Shown in pieces: positions 17,497 to 26,137 of a stretch of 64,000 nt of DNA (positions are counted from its first letter, which is position 1; each line of letters opens with the position of its first letter). This DNA comes from Gemmobacter lutimaris (GTDB lineage Bacteria > Pseudomonadota > Alphaproteobacteria > Rhodobacterales > Rhodobacteraceae). Both the position numbers and the translations under genes were made by a program. The stretch covers positions 1 through 64,000 of the forward strand of contig NZ_QXXQ01000003.1 in NCBI RefSeq assembly GCF_003570715.1, written 5' to 3'. Below the pieces are notes generated by a model, which was not told where the DNA came from, did not search any database, and saw nothing but the letters and a program-made list of their open reading frames with translations.

Positions 17497-17985
17497 TTAG
17501 AGCGCCTTCACCATCCTGTGCACGGTATGGCGCCGCGCGCCATAGTCACGGTCGGGGAAAACCTGATCGGGCTGAAATCCTTCGCGTGCCCAGAAGGCGC
17601 GACCCTTCGCATTGGCCTCCAGCGCCGCGATGAACAGCCTTGTGGCGCCGCGCGCCCTGGCACGCGCCTCGACCTCGCGCAGCAGCCGCGCGCCTTGGCC
17701 GGAGCCGCGTGCCTCCGGCGCAAAGACCATGAGGCCGATATAGGCGTCTCCGGCCTCGGGATAGCCGAAGGCGACATCCACCTTGCCGATCAGCCGGTCA
17801 GCGGCAAACATCCCCAGACGCAGGCTGGTCGTCGGGTCGATACCGGGCGGGGCGTCGGTGAAGAAATCGGCGGCCTGCGAGCCATCGACCGCCGCGCCGC
17901 TTTCCAGATCGACGTAATCGGCGGCGGCGCGAAACAGCGCCTCCACCGCCGCAAGGTCAGCCTGCGGGTCCAGATCACGGATCAT
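17497..17985 (-). CDS. GNAT-family N-acetyltransferase
   Basis: A 162-residue acetyl-CoA-dependent acyltransferase. It begins MIRDLDPQADLAAVEALFRA; the acetyl-CoA P-loop is in motif A, GLMVFAPEARGSGQGARLLR (Q/RxxGxG/A), followed by LFIAALEANAKGRAFWAREG. Substrate unknown. It overlaps the end of the upstream Gre-like gene by 11 bases, so the NUDIX-Gre-GNAT genes form a coupled unit. Its stop is 3 bases from the convergent alpha-glucosidase stop. Confidence 0.88.
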   Translation of the reverse strand: MIRDLDPQADLAAVEALFRAAADYVDLESGAAVDGSQAADFFTDAPPGIDPTTSLRLGMFAADRLIGKVDVAFGYPEAGDAYIGLMVFAPEARGSGQGARLLREVEARARARGATRLFIAALEANAKGRAFWAREGFQPDQVFPDRDYGARRHTVHRMVKAL

Positions 17986-18475
17986 CGGGCACCTCGATCT
18001 TCAGGATTTCCAGTTCCACCGCCCCGGCCGGGCGGCGCCATGTCACCAGATCGCCGACGCGCGCCCCGATCAGGGCCCGCGCCAGCGGCGATTGTGGCGC
18101 GATGCGGCCAAGGGCGGCGTCGGCCTCATCCTCGCCGGTGATTTCATAGACCAGTTCGGTGCCGTCCTCATCCACCACCGTCACGCGATGACCGAAGGCA
18201 ACTTCGGTGGTGCCATGGCTTGCCGGGTCGATCAGGATGGCGCTGCGCAGGCGGGCCTCAAGGTAACGGATGTCGCGCTCTGCCGCGGCCTCGGGCAGAC
18301 GGTCCAGCCGCTCCGCCCGCGCGCGCAACTGCGCAAGCTCCGCCTGCACCACCAGAAGCCGCGCCTGCAAGGCCGCCAGCCCGCGCGGGGTGACGTAATT
18401 CGGATGCGGTGACACCGGCAGATCCGGCAGTGGTGCCAGATCATTGGTATCTTCCTTGACGAAAGCGCGGCTCAT
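17975..18475 (-). CDS. GreA/GreB-family transcription elongation factor
   Basis: A 166-residue Gre-type protein. [18 protein letters not shown] is the start seen in alphaproteobacterial GreB-like proteins; residues ~27-75 form the N-terminal coiled coil that reaches into the RNA polymerase secondary channel (YVTPRGLAALQARLLVVQAE), with acidic/aromatic tip replaced by RLPEAAAERDIRYLE. The C-terminal FKBP-like domain (~85-160) has FGHRVTVVDEDG and SPLARALIGARVGDLVTW. It could be a canonical GreB or a Gre-fold paralogue; the tip acidic residues would need alignment. Overlaps NUDIX by 4 bases (ATGA). Confidence 0.8.
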   Translation of the reverse strand: MSRAFVKEDTNDLAPLPDLPVSPHPNYVTPRGLAALQARLLVVQAELAQLRARAERLDRLPEAAAERDIRYLEARLRSAILIDPASHGTTEVAFGHRVTVVDEDGTELVYEITGEDEADAALGRIAPQSPLARALIGARVGDLVTWRRPAGAVELEILKIEVPDDP

Positions 18476-18918
18476 CGGATGATCGGCTCCAGCGGGTCAT
18501 AGGTCACGCCGCCATCCCATGCGGCGACCGGCAGGCTATCGGGCTTGTAGCGGATATGCGCCAGATCGGGGCGGGCAAAGAAACGCCGCTCGGTCACCAC
18601 GCCCTCGGGGTCGCGCCAGTCCGCCCGCAGGTCGCCCGTGACGATGGTGCAGCGGAAATAGACGTCCACCTGATGAAACGGCCCGTTCGGATCGTGGAAC
18701 TCGTTTACCAGCGCCACCTCGCCCACAGCGACGGTCAGCCCGCATTCCTCATGCACTTCACGGATCAGGTTGTCGGGCAAAGAGGCGCCGCGTTCCACGC
18801 CGCCGCCGGGCGCGCACCACAGGTCGGACACGCCCCCGCCCCAGGCATTGACCAGCAAAAGGCGGTTTTCATGCAGGATCAGGGCACGAACGGCGAGACG
18901 GGGACACGGGGTTTTCAT
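18472..18918 (-). CDS. NUDIX hydrolase with altered first NUDIX-box glutamate
   Basis: A 148-residue NUDIX protein. The box reads [20 protein letters not shown] then ECGL; the R-E-x2-H-E-E-x-G metal-binding core is intact, but the early glutamate of the G-x5-E signature is alanine. ATG at 18918 ([15 protein letters not shown]) fits homology; upstream in-frame sequence overlaps the divergent hydrolase start. Substrate is unknown (nucleotide-sugar, dinucleotide or damaged nucleotide). First gene of the NUDIX-Gre-GNAT unit. Confidence 0.82.
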   Translation of the reverse strand: MKTPCPRLAVRALILHENRLLLVNAWGGGVSDLWCAPGGGVERGASLPDNLIREVHEECGLTVAVGEVALVNEFHDPNGPFHQVDVYFRCTIVTGDLRADWRDPEGVVTERRFFARPDLAHIRYKPDSLPVAAWDGGVTYDPLEPIIR

Positions 18919-18964
18919 GGGCCGAGCCTTGCCGATGCGCGCGGCTTTGTCCATGCTCCGCCGC

Positions 18965-19711
18965 ATGAGCCTGCGCCACGATCTTGCCCTGTCCCTTGCC
19001 CTTGCAACCAGCCTGACTGCCAGCGCAGCGCAGGCCGATTGCGTCGTGCTGCTGCACGGCCTTGCCCGCAGCGAGGCTTCGCTTCTGGCAATGGAAGAGG
19101 CGCTGGAGGCCCAAGGCTATCAGGTGGTGAACGAGGGCTACCCCTCGACCGAGGCGCCGATCCGCGATCTGGCGCCGCTGGTGGGTGAGGGCGTGGCGCA
19201 ATGCCTGCCCGGCCCGGTGCATTTCGTCACGCATTCGATGGGCGGTATTCTGGCGCGGGTCTGGCTGAAGGATCACAAGCCCGAGGTCATGGGGCGCGTC
19301 GTCATGCTGGCACCGCCCAACCATGGCTCGGAACTGGTGGATGCCTTCGGCCATATCGGCGCCTTCGAATGGCTGAACGGCCCCGCCGGGCTGGAACTGG
19401 GCACCGGCGCCGGCTCGGTGCCGCGCGCGCTGCCGCTGCCGGATTACGAACTGGGGGTGATCGCCGGCAATCGTTCGCTGAACCCGGTCTATTCTTCGAT
19501 CATCACGGGGCGCGACGATGGCAAGGTTTCCGTCGCCTCGACCAAGGTGGCGGGGATGAAAGCGCATATCACCCTGCCGGTCACCCATACCTTCATGATG
19601 CTCAGCCCCGAGGTCATCGCCCAGACCGTGCTGTTTCTGAAGGAAGGCCGGTTCGATCCCGACATGAGCTATGCCGTCGCGCTGGCGATCACATTGGGTG
19701 GCACCCCCTGA
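18965..19711 (+). CDS. Secreted alpha/beta-hydrolase (lipase/esterase-like)
   Basis: A 248-residue hydrolase with a signal peptide ([20 protein letters not shown], cut after AQA near residue 24). The oxyanion turn is [14 protein letters not shown] (27-40); the nucleophile elbow is [13 protein letters not shown] with Ser91; a histidine candidate is His208 in LPVTHTF and an acid candidate is Asp184/185 in TGRDDGKVS. The layout resembles triacylglycerol lipase/PGAP1-like proteins. The start lies 46 bases from the divergent NUDIX start; I prefer 18965 because the signal peptide begins there. Natural substrate unknown. Confidence 0.8.
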   Translation: MSLRHDLALSLALATSLTASAAQADCVVLLHGLARSEASLLAMEEALEAQGYQVVNEGYPSTEAPIRDLAPLVGEGVAQCLPGPVHFVTHSMGGILARVWLKDHKPEVMGRVVMLAPPNHGSELVDAFGHIGAFEWLNGPAGLELGTGAGSVPRALPLPDYELGVIAGNRSLNPVYSSIITGRDDGKVSVASTKVAGMKAHITLPVTHTFMMLSPEVIAQTVLFLKEGRFDPDMSYAVALAITLGGTP

Positions 19712-19717
19712 ACGCGA

Positions 19718-19745
19718 ACGGCCGCCGGGTTGTCCCGACGGCCGT
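19718..19745. terminator. Hairpin shared by the hydrolase and gabD 3' ends
   Basis: An inverted repeat, ACGGCCG-c-CGGG / CCCG-a-CGGCCGT, with a TTGT loop, lies in the 54-base gap between two convergent stops. It has no clear T-run on either strand, so it may act as a bidirectional barrier or mRNA 3' end rather than a classical terminator. Confidence 0.6.
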
Positions 19746-19765
19746 CTGCGAAAGATCCGGGCGGA

Positions 19766-21244
19766 TCAGATGCTGAGGCAGATGTATTTCATTTCCAGAT
19801 AATCCTCCATCCCGTGACGCGAGCCCTCGCGGCCAAGGCCGGATTGCTTGACGCCACCGAAGGGCGCGACTTCGGTCGAGATGATGCCGGTGTTCACGCC
19901 GACGATGCCGTATTCCAGCCCCTCCTGCACGCGGGTGATGCGGCCGATGTCACGGGCGTAGAAATAGGAGGCAAGGCCGAAGATCGTGGCATTGGCCTTG
20001 GCGATCACCTCGTCCTCGGTCTCGAACTTGAACAGCGGCGCCAGCGGGCCAAAGGTTTCCTCGTTCGTGACCAGCATCTCGTCGGTGACATTGGCCACCA
20101 CGGTCGGCTGGAAGAAGGTGCCGCCCAGATCGTGACGCTTGCCGCCGGTGACGATCTGTGCGCCCTTGCCCAGCGCGTCGGAGATGTGTTCCTCGACCTT
20201 CTCGACCGCACCCATGTTGATCAGCGGTCCGGTGGTCACCCCGTCCTTCAGCCCGTCGCCGACGTTCAGCTTGTTCACCGCAGCGGCCAGTTTGGCGGCG
20301 AAGGCATCATAGACGCCAGCCTGCACATAGATGCGATTGGCGCAGACGCAGGTCTGGCCGTTGTTGCGGAACTTCGACATCATCGCGCCTTCAACTGCCG
20401 CATCCAGATCGGCGTCGTCGAACACGATAAAGGGCGCGTTGCCGCCCAGCTCCATCGAGCATTTCATCACCTGATCCGCCGCCTGACGCAGCAGGATGCG
20501 GCCCACCTCGGTCGAGCCGGTGAAGGTCAGCTTGCGGACGGCGTGGTTTTCACAGAACTCCTTGCCGATGTCCGAGGACCGCTGCGAGGTGATGACCGAA
20601 AAGATGCCCTTCGGCAGGCCCGCGCGTTCGCCCAGCACCGCCAGCGCCAACGCCGACAGCGGGGTTTCCGCCGCCGGGCGGGCGACGAAGCCGCAGCCCA
20701 CCGCGATGGCCGGGCCGCATTTGCGCGTGATCATCGCATTGGGGAAATTCCACGGCGTGATCGAACCAACAACCCCGATGGGCTGCTTGATCACGGTGAT
20801 GCGCTTGTCGCGCTGGTGCCCCGGAATGGTTTCGCCATAGATGCGCTTGGCTTCTTCGCCGAACCATTCGATGAAGCTGGCGCCATAGGCGATCTCGCCC
20901 TTCGCCTCGGCCAGCGGCTTGCCCATTTCGGCGGTCAGGATCGCGCCCAGATCGTCCTGATTCGCCATCATCAGATCGAACCACTTGCGCATCACCTGCG
21001 CGCGTTCCTTGCCAGTGCGGGCGGCCCATTCCTTCTGCGCCTTTTCGGCGGCGGCGATTGCACGGGCAGTTTCGGCGCGGCCGAGGTTCGGTACGGTGCA
21101 GATCACGTCGCCGCGGGCGGGGTTCGTCACTTCGAAGGTGCTGCCGTCATCTGCGTCGATCCATTCACCGGCAACGTAAGCCTGTGTTGCCAGCAGCGAC
21201 GGGTCTTTCAGCAGCGCGCGCAGGTCGGTCACGGAATCAAGCAT
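19766..21244 (-). CDS. gabD: NAD(P)-dependent succinate-semialdehyde dehydrogenase
   Basis: A 492-residue aldehyde dehydrogenase oxidising succinate semialdehyde to succinate, the exit of the GABA shunt. Catalytic Glu265 is in SMELGGNAPFIVFDDADLD and Cys299 in NNGQTCVCANR; the NAD site has GSITPWNFP and FTGSTEVGR. The usual cofactor-contacting Lys of the KPA motif is Arg (FVARPAAETPLSAL, 187-200). GGAGG sits 5 bases before the ATG at 21244. No GABA transaminase gene is nearby. Confidence 0.9.
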   Translation of the reverse strand: MLDSVTDLRALLKDPSLLATQAYVAGEWIDADDGSTFEVTNPARGDVICTVPNLGRAETARAIAAAEKAQKEWAARTGKERAQVMRKWFDLMMANQDDLGAILTAEMGKPLAEAKGEIAYGASFIEWFGEEAKRIYGETIPGHQRDKRITVIKQPIGVVGSITPWNFPNAMITRKCGPAIAVGCGFVARPAAETPLSALALAVLGERAGLPKGIFSVITSQRSSDIGKEFCENHAVRKLTFTGSTEVGRILLRQAADQVMKCSMELGGNAPFIVFDDADLDAAVEGAMMSKFRNNGQTCVCANRIYVQAGVYDAFAAKLAAAVNKLNVGDGLKDGVTTGPLINMGAVEKVEEHISDALGKGAQIVTGGKRHDLGGTFFQPTVVANVTDEMLVTNEETFGPLAPLFKFETEDEVIAKANATIFGLASYFYARDIGRITRVQEGLEYGIVGVNTGIISTEVAPFGGVKQSGLGREGSRHGMEDYLEMKYICLSI

Positions 21245-21361
21245 GGGGGCCTCCAGTTTCGGGTCGCGCGCAGGAAACCCCTTTGTGCTGCCGCTGTCCA
21301 GTTCACCAGCGACGGTTTCCGGTGGAATCCGCGCTTTTGATCAAAATATGCAGCCGGAAGG

Positions 21362-21691
21362 TCAGCCGTTCGAATGCATCCGCTCGATATAGGCACGCAT
21401 TTCCTCGGCCTCGTGCCGGGCATCGCGCAGGCCTTCCATCGCGGCGCGCAGCTCGGCCTCGGTCTGGGCGATCTGGTTGGTCAGCTCGGCTTCGCGCTGT
21501 TCCAGATAGATGATCGCCTGATCGCGGGTCTCCTCGGCCTCATGCAGGGATTGCGCCAGACGCTCCAGTTCGCCCATGTCAGCGGCAGAGACGCGGCGGA
21601 AGCGATGCACCAGCCAGTTGGCAAACCAGCCCAAGGTGAAGGCCAGCATCAGAACGACGGCCGAGACGATGACGAATTCATTGCGGTTCAT
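21362..21691 (-). CDS. Membrane-anchored coiled-coil protein
   Basis: A 109-residue protein I cannot name. Residues 5-28 form one membrane segment (EFVIVSAVVLMLAFTLGWFA); residues ~38-105 are a charged, heptad-patterned coiled coil (RLAQSLHEAEETRDQAIIYL and onward). It likely sits in the inner membrane with the coil in the cytoplasm, a plan like YhcB/DUF1043 proteins, although there is no clear sequence match. It follows the OmpA-like gene by 33 bases and may share its transcript. Confidence 0.65.
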   Translation of the reverse strand: MNRNEFVIVSAVVLMLAFTLGWFANWLVHRFRRVSAADMGELERLAQSLHEAEETRDQAIIYLEQREAELTNQIAQTEAELRAAMEGLRDARHEAEEMRAYIERMHSNG

Positions 21692-21724
21692 GCTGTGCGG
21701 TCCTCAAGCTCGGGTCGTCATCGG

Positions 21725-23761
21725 TCAGTTGGTCTGTTCCGGCCGGGGTTTCGGCCGGGAGGTGATTTCCTTCGGCGCGATCGAAGGGCTGGTGTCTCGC
21801 GAGAAATCCGGGCCGTCCTCCTCGGAGGAAGCGGCGGGTGCGGAGTCGGGCGTGGCTTCGCCTTCTGCCGCCCGGGCAGTGGCCTCAACCTGATCTTCCT
21901 CGACGACTTCGGCCGGTGCCGCGGGTTCCAGCAGCGTAAATTCGATACGCCGGTTCGCCTCGCGCCCTTCCTCGGTGCCGTTGTCGGCAATCGGCAGCCC
22001 CTCGCCATAGCCCTTCGCCACCATGCCGCTGATATCGACGCGCCGCCCTTGCAGTGCCAGTAGCACAGCCTCGGCCCGCGCCTGGCTGAGCGCGAGGTTC
22101 CCCTCGGTCGAACCCTGCGCGTCAGTATGACCGGCGATTTCCAGCTTCATCACCGGGCAGCCCTGAAGGATTTTCGCCAGTGCATCCATCGTTTCGCCTG
22201 TCGGCCCATCAATTTCGGCCGAGCCGGGCGCAAAGTTGATCTTGCTGGTGGCGACGGCCTTGTTCAGACTGGCCGCGCATTCCTGCGGGCTGGGCAAGGC
22301 GGCGAACGGGTCCAGCGCCTCGTCGTAACGCACACTTACCCGGAACGACTGGCCCTGACCCAGCTTGCCGGACAGGATCTGCGACACCCGCGCCCGGCTG
22401 CCCTGATTGCCACTGACCCCGGTCAGTTCGACCATATCGGCGCGCACGGTCAGCCTGCCGTCATGCAGTTCGGCCAGCGCCTCCAGCCCGGCCAGAACGC
22501 GGACGGGCCAGCCATCGGGCAGATCTTCGTCAAACCGGGTCGCGGTATAGACCTGATCGGCGCCGAAACGCGCCTTGGCATAACTGTCCACCGCCGATTT
22601 CAGCAGCGCATCGGTCAGGCGGCCGCGCAACTGCACCCGGCCCTCGGGCGACAGCGTGGCGGTAAATTCGGCCGGGCCCTGCGCCTTGGCATCGGGCTTC
22701 GGCGGCAGGGTGGATTTCAGCGAGAACACCGCCGGAAGCGCGGTCTGCAATTCGCCCACCACCTGATCGAAGGTCGCCTGCGAGGCACCCGGTTCCGCCA
22801 GCAACGTCACATCGGCATCCGAGAAGGTGATACTGCCACCGCCCAAAGCCTCCACCGCCTTGATCCCGGCTTCCACCGCCTCGGCCCAGCTCGGCGTCGG
22901 CACGCCCAGACCGACGGTGCAGATCGAGGTGCCCTGCACCCCGGCGGCCGTGCCGGCGCGCAGGATGCGGTCGCGTGCGCGGTCGGTGTCGGCCGAACAG
23001 GCATCGAACCGCGCGCCCTCGGCATCCTTGATGAACCGCAGGGTGAAGGGCGTCAGCACCGGGCGTGGTGCCGAAATCTCGACCACCACTTCCAGCCCTG
23101 CGGGCTTGATCTTGGCCAGTTCGGTTTCAAGCCGCCGTTTCTGCGCGTCGCTGTCGGAAATCGCCGTGATCGCCACGCGATCCGCCGCGACCGAGATCTT
23201 GGAGCGTGGCAGCAGTTTCAGTGCCTCGGTCCCGAAGGTCAGCGCCTCGGACCAGCGGTCCGGTGCCGGGAAGGCGGCGGTTTCCAGCATGTCCGACACC
23301 GGCAGGTCGCCCGCGATGGCCGAAACCTCATCCCGCAGCAATTGATCGGCGGCATCTGGCTCGGGGTCGGCCGGGTTCAGCCGGACCGAGGCGGGCAACA
23401 GCCCGATGACGGACAACCCGTCGGTATTGCGCAGCATTTCCACCGAAAAGCGCGGCGCCTCGATGGCGCGCACCGGGGCCACCGTCATGCGATCGCGCAC
23501 GCGGGACGCATCCACCACCGCCCCGACAAGGTTGACCGCCCGGAAGCGCGCGGCCTCGTTCGGGGCCTCGCCTGACAGGCGGACCTGAAGCCCGGTGGTG
23601 CGCACATGGGTCCAGGTCATGCCGGCAGTCAGCAGTTGTGACCGCACCGCCGCCTCTGTCCGGTTCTCGATCAGCATTGCGGCAGTCCAGGCGATCACGA
23701 TGGAAACCACCCCCCCGCCGACAAATGCGGCCGTGGTCAGGAGCGGGGTGCGTAATCTCAT
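21725..23761 (-). CDS. OmpA-family protein with N-terminal anchor and BON-like repeats
   Basis: A 678-residue envelope protein. A membrane segment (~10-32) anchors it; several divergent BON-like modules follow, the first at ~53-95 (GLQVRLSGEAPNEAARFRAV), others near 225, 320 and 375 (EGRVQLRGRLTDALLKSAVD). The peptidoglycan-binding OmpA domain is near 520-625 (INFAPGSAEIDGPTGETMDA, LEIAGHTDAQGSTEGNLALS, NRRIEFTL). A low-complexity acidic tail ends in KPRPEQTN. BON plus OmpA is like mycobacterial ArfA. Role: probably envelope integrity; no partner identified beyond the downstream coiled-coil protein. Confidence 0.78.
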   Translation of the reverse strand: MRLRTPLLTTAAFVGGGVVSIVIAWTAAMLIENRTEAAVRSQLLTAGMTWTHVRTTGLQVRLSGEAPNEAARFRAVNLVGAVVDASRVRDRMTVAPVRAIEAPRFSVEMLRNTDGLSVIGLLPASVRLNPADPEPDAADQLLRDEVSAIAGDLPVSDMLETAAFPAPDRWSEALTFGTEALKLLPRSKISVAADRVAITAISDSDAQKRRLETELAKIKPAGLEVVVEISAPRPVLTPFTLRFIKDAEGARFDACSADTDRARDRILRAGTAAGVQGTSICTVGLGVPTPSWAEAVEAGIKAVEALGGGSITFSDADVTLLAEPGASQATFDQVVGELQTALPAVFSLKSTLPPKPDAKAQGPAEFTATLSPEGRVQLRGRLTDALLKSAVDSYAKARFGADQVYTATRFDEDLPDGWPVRVLAGLEALAELHDGRLTVRADMVELTGVSGNQGSRARVSQILSGKLGQGQSFRVSVRYDEALDPFAALPSPQECAASLNKAVATSKINFAPGSAEIDGPTGETMDALAKILQGCPVMKLEIAGHTDAQGSTEGNLALSQARAEAVLLALQGRRVDISGMVAKGYGEGLPIADNGTEEGREANRRIEFTLLEPAAPAEVVEEDQVEATARAAEGEATPDSAPAASSEEDGPDFSRDTSPSIAPKEITSRPKPRPEQTN

Positions 23762-23822
23762 CGGTGGGCCTTCGGAACCATTACGTTACAGCTTCCTTAG
23801 GGTGCCGGGACGGACGGATCAA

Positions 23823-24797
23823 TCAGACCGTCGCAGCACCGGCAAGAAACAGCGCAAGAATCAGCCCGGCATCGCGGTTCGACCGAAAGAGCCAGAGGCA
23901 GTTTTCCGTGTCGGTGGTGTCCAGTCGTGCCAGTTGCCAGCGCAGATGCCAGGCGAACAGCATCACCCCCAGGAGCCCCAGCGCCATGGGCCAGAGGCTT
24001 CCCGCCTCGATCAGCGCGGCGATGACGGCAAGCGCGGCAAGGCTGACTGCGCCGATCATGAACCACGTCAGCCAGAGGCGCGAGCTTTCGTCGCCGAACA
24101 GCCGCGCGGTGGATTTGACCCCGATCAGCGCGTCATCCTCCTTGTCCTGATGGGCATAGATCGTGTCGTAGAACAGCGTCCAGATGATGCCCGCCACCCA
24201 CAGGATCACCGGCGGCAGGCTCAGGCTGCCGGTATGGGCGGTCCAAGCGACCAGCGCGCCCCAGTTGAAGGCAAGGCCCAGAAAGAACTGCGGCCACCAT
24301 GTAAACCGCTTGGCGAAGGGATAGATCGCCACCAGCGCCAGCGAGGCCACCCCCAGCGTGATGGCCATTGGGGTGAAGGTGAACAGGATCGCCGCCCCGA
24401 TCAGGCATTGCAACGCCATCCAGACCACTGCCTGCCGCACCGTGACCTGACCTGAGGGCAGCGGCCGCGACCGGGTGCGCGCGACGGCCGCGTCGAACTC
24501 TCGGTCGGTGATGTCGTTCCAGGTGCAGCCCGCGCCACGCATGACGGCCGCGCCAAGGGTGCAGCCTGCGAAGATCCACAGATCGCGCCAGCCGATCCCG
24601 GCCGGATCGGCGGCGGCGGCCAGCCACAGCCCCCAGTAGCAGGGCAGAAGCAGAAGCCATGTCCCGATGGGGCGGTCGGCCCGGCTAAGGCGCAGATAGG
24701 GGCGCAGCGCCGCGGGGGCATAAAGATCGACCCAGTTCCCCTTCGGCGCATCGGCGACGCTTGCTTGGGCCTCTGGCGTTTTGGCGCGCTCGGTCAT
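23823..24797 (-). CDS. ubiA: 4-hydroxybenzoate polyprenyltransferase UbiA
   Basis: A 324-residue membrane prenyltransferase that attaches the polyprenyl tail to 4-hydroxybenzoate in ubiquinone synthesis. The two Asp-rich motifs that bind Mg and prenyl diphosphate are NDITDREFDAAVARTRSRPL and YAHQDKEDDALIGVKSTA. About 8-9 membrane helices follow a hydrophilic N-terminus. It starts 14 bases from the divergent rsmE start, so the promoters must overlap or lie within coding sequence. Confidence 0.95.
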   Translation of the reverse strand: MTERAKTPEAQASVADAPKGNWVDLYAPAALRPYLRLSRADRPIGTWLLLLPCYWGLWLAAAADPAGIGWRDLWIFAGCTLGAAVMRGAGCTWNDITDREFDAAVARTRSRPLPSGQVTVRQAVVWMALQCLIGAAILFTFTPMAITLGVASLALVAIYPFAKRFTWWPQFFLGLAFNWGALVAWTAHTGSLSLPPVILWVAGIIWTLFYDTIYAHQDKEDDALIGVKSTARLFGDESSRLWLTWFMIGAVSLAALAVIAALIEAGSLWPMALGLLGVMLFAWHLRWQLARLDTTDTENCLWLFRSNRDAGLILALFLAGAATV

Positions 24798-24811
24798 AGG
24801 TTTGGCCTGTC

Positions 24812-25537
24812 ATGGCAGATGCGAAGATCAGGCTTTATGTAGACCACCCTCTTGCCGGGGGGCAATCGGTTCCGCTGACCGAGGATCAGGCACGCTATCT
24901 GTTCGCCGTGATGCGGCTGCAACCCGGCGCGCTGGTGCTGCTGTTCAACGGTCGGGATGGCGAATGGCTGGCCGAGGTGGCCGAGACCGGCAAGCGCGGC
25001 GGGCGGCTGGTCTGCCAGTCGCAGACCCGACCCTTGCAGGCGCCGCCGGATCTCTGGCTGGTCTTCGCCCCGGTGAAAAAGGCGCGCACCGATTTCATCG
25101 TGGAAAAGGCGGTGGAACTCGGCGTGGCGCGCATCCTGCCGGTGCAGACCCAGTTCACAAATTCCGAACGATTGCGGGCTGACCGCCAGCAGGCCCATGC
25201 GGTCGAGGCGGCGGAACAATGCGGCGCGACCTTCGTGCCTGAGGTGGTCGAACTGCAACCGCTCGACCGGCTTCTGGCGGGCTGGTCTGCCGACCGCCGT
25301 ATCCTGTGGTGTAACGAGGCGAAGGCCGGTGTCGCCACCGCACTGGCCGGGCAACCCGCCGGGCCTTGGGCCATCCTGATCGGTCCCGAGGGCGGCTTTT
25401 CCGACCGCGAGCGTGCGAAGCTTGCCGCCCTGCCGCAGGTGGTGGAGGCAAGCCTTGGCCCGCGCATCCTGCGCGCCGAGACGGCGGCGCTGGCGGCGCT
25501 GACGCTCTGGCAGGCGGCGCTGGGAGACTGGAAGTGA
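24812..25537 (+). CDS. rsmE: 16S rRNA (uracil(1498)-N(3))-methyltransferase RsmE
   Basis: A 241-residue SPOUT methyltransferase modifying U1498 of 16S rRNA with S-adenosylmethionine. The N-terminal PUA-like domain covers ~1-75 (RYLFAVMRLQPGALVLLFNG); the C-terminal knot has VEKAVELGVARILPVQTQ, ILIGPEGGFSDRE and ASLGPRILRAETAALAAL, the last two forming the SAM-binding trefoil. Its stop overlaps the next gene's GTG start (GTGA). Confidence 0.95.
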   Translation: MADAKIRLYVDHPLAGGQSVPLTEDQARYLFAVMRLQPGALVLLFNGRDGEWLAEVAETGKRGGRLVCQSQTRPLQAPPDLWLVFAPVKKARTDFIVEKAVELGVARILPVQTQFTNSERLRADRQQAHAVEAAEQCGATFVPEVVELQPLDRLLAGWSADRRILWCNEAKAGVATALAGQPAGPWAILIGPEGGFSDRERAKLAALPQVVEASLGPRILRAETAALAALTLWQAALGDWK

Positions 25538-26082
25538 TTCGCCCCGAGGCTCTGGCCACCCTTTCCCGCTGGCGCGAAAGCGCCTTTGCCGTCGCTCTGG
25601 GCGCTTTTGGCCTGTGGCTTGCCGGTCGCGGTGGCTGGGTCTTCGGGCCGCTCGGGCTGGCGATTGCGGCGGCGGGCGCAGCCTTCCTGATCCTCGCCCT
25701 GCGCCGCGCGCGGTTCCGTCAGAACAGCATCGGTCCGGGGCTGGTTGAGCTGGATGAAAGCCAGATCACCTATTTCGGCCCGACCGGCGGCGGTGCGGTT
25801 TCATTGCGTGAACTGGTCGAGTTGCGACTGCTTGCGCGCAGCGGGCGACGTTTCTGGCGGTTGAAACAGGCGGACGGGCAAGCCTTGCTGGTGCCGATAG
25901 ATGCCACCGGGGCTGAACGGCTGTTCGATGCCTTCTCGGCCCTGCCGGGCATGGACAGCCAGACCCTTGTCGCCGCGCTCGCCCCCGTAGGGGGCGCCGT
26001 GTCAGGTGGTCTGCCTGCGCCTGCGACAGATACGCTTGGCCCGGTCATCTGGCATCGTGCTGCGCGCCGCGCCTTGACTTGA
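25534..26082 (+). CDS. Two-helix membrane protein of unknown function
   Basis: A 182-residue protein without a family name I can give. Residues ~17-56 form two membrane helices (AVALGAFGLWLAGRGG and LGLAIAAAGAAFLILAL), then a soluble domain with a beta-rich pattern (GLVELDESQITYFGPTGGGA, FWRLKQADGQALLVPIDATG) resembling a PH-like fold. The GTG start overlaps the rsmE stop, and gshA begins 55 bases later, so the three are probably one transcript in the order rsmE-this-gshA. Confidence 0.75.
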   Translation: MIRPEALATLSRWRESAFAVALGAFGLWLAGRGGWVFGPLGLAIAAAGAAFLILALRRARFRQNSIGPGLVELDESQITYFGPTGGGAVSLRELVELRLLARSGRRFWRLKQADGQALLVPIDATGAERLFDAFSALPGMDSQTLVAALAPVGGAVSGGLPAPATDTLGPVIWHRAARRALT

Positions 26083-26137
26083 CCGCGAACGCGCGCCACC
26101 TGTTGGCGCCCGACCCGCATCGAACGGAGCCTTCCTC

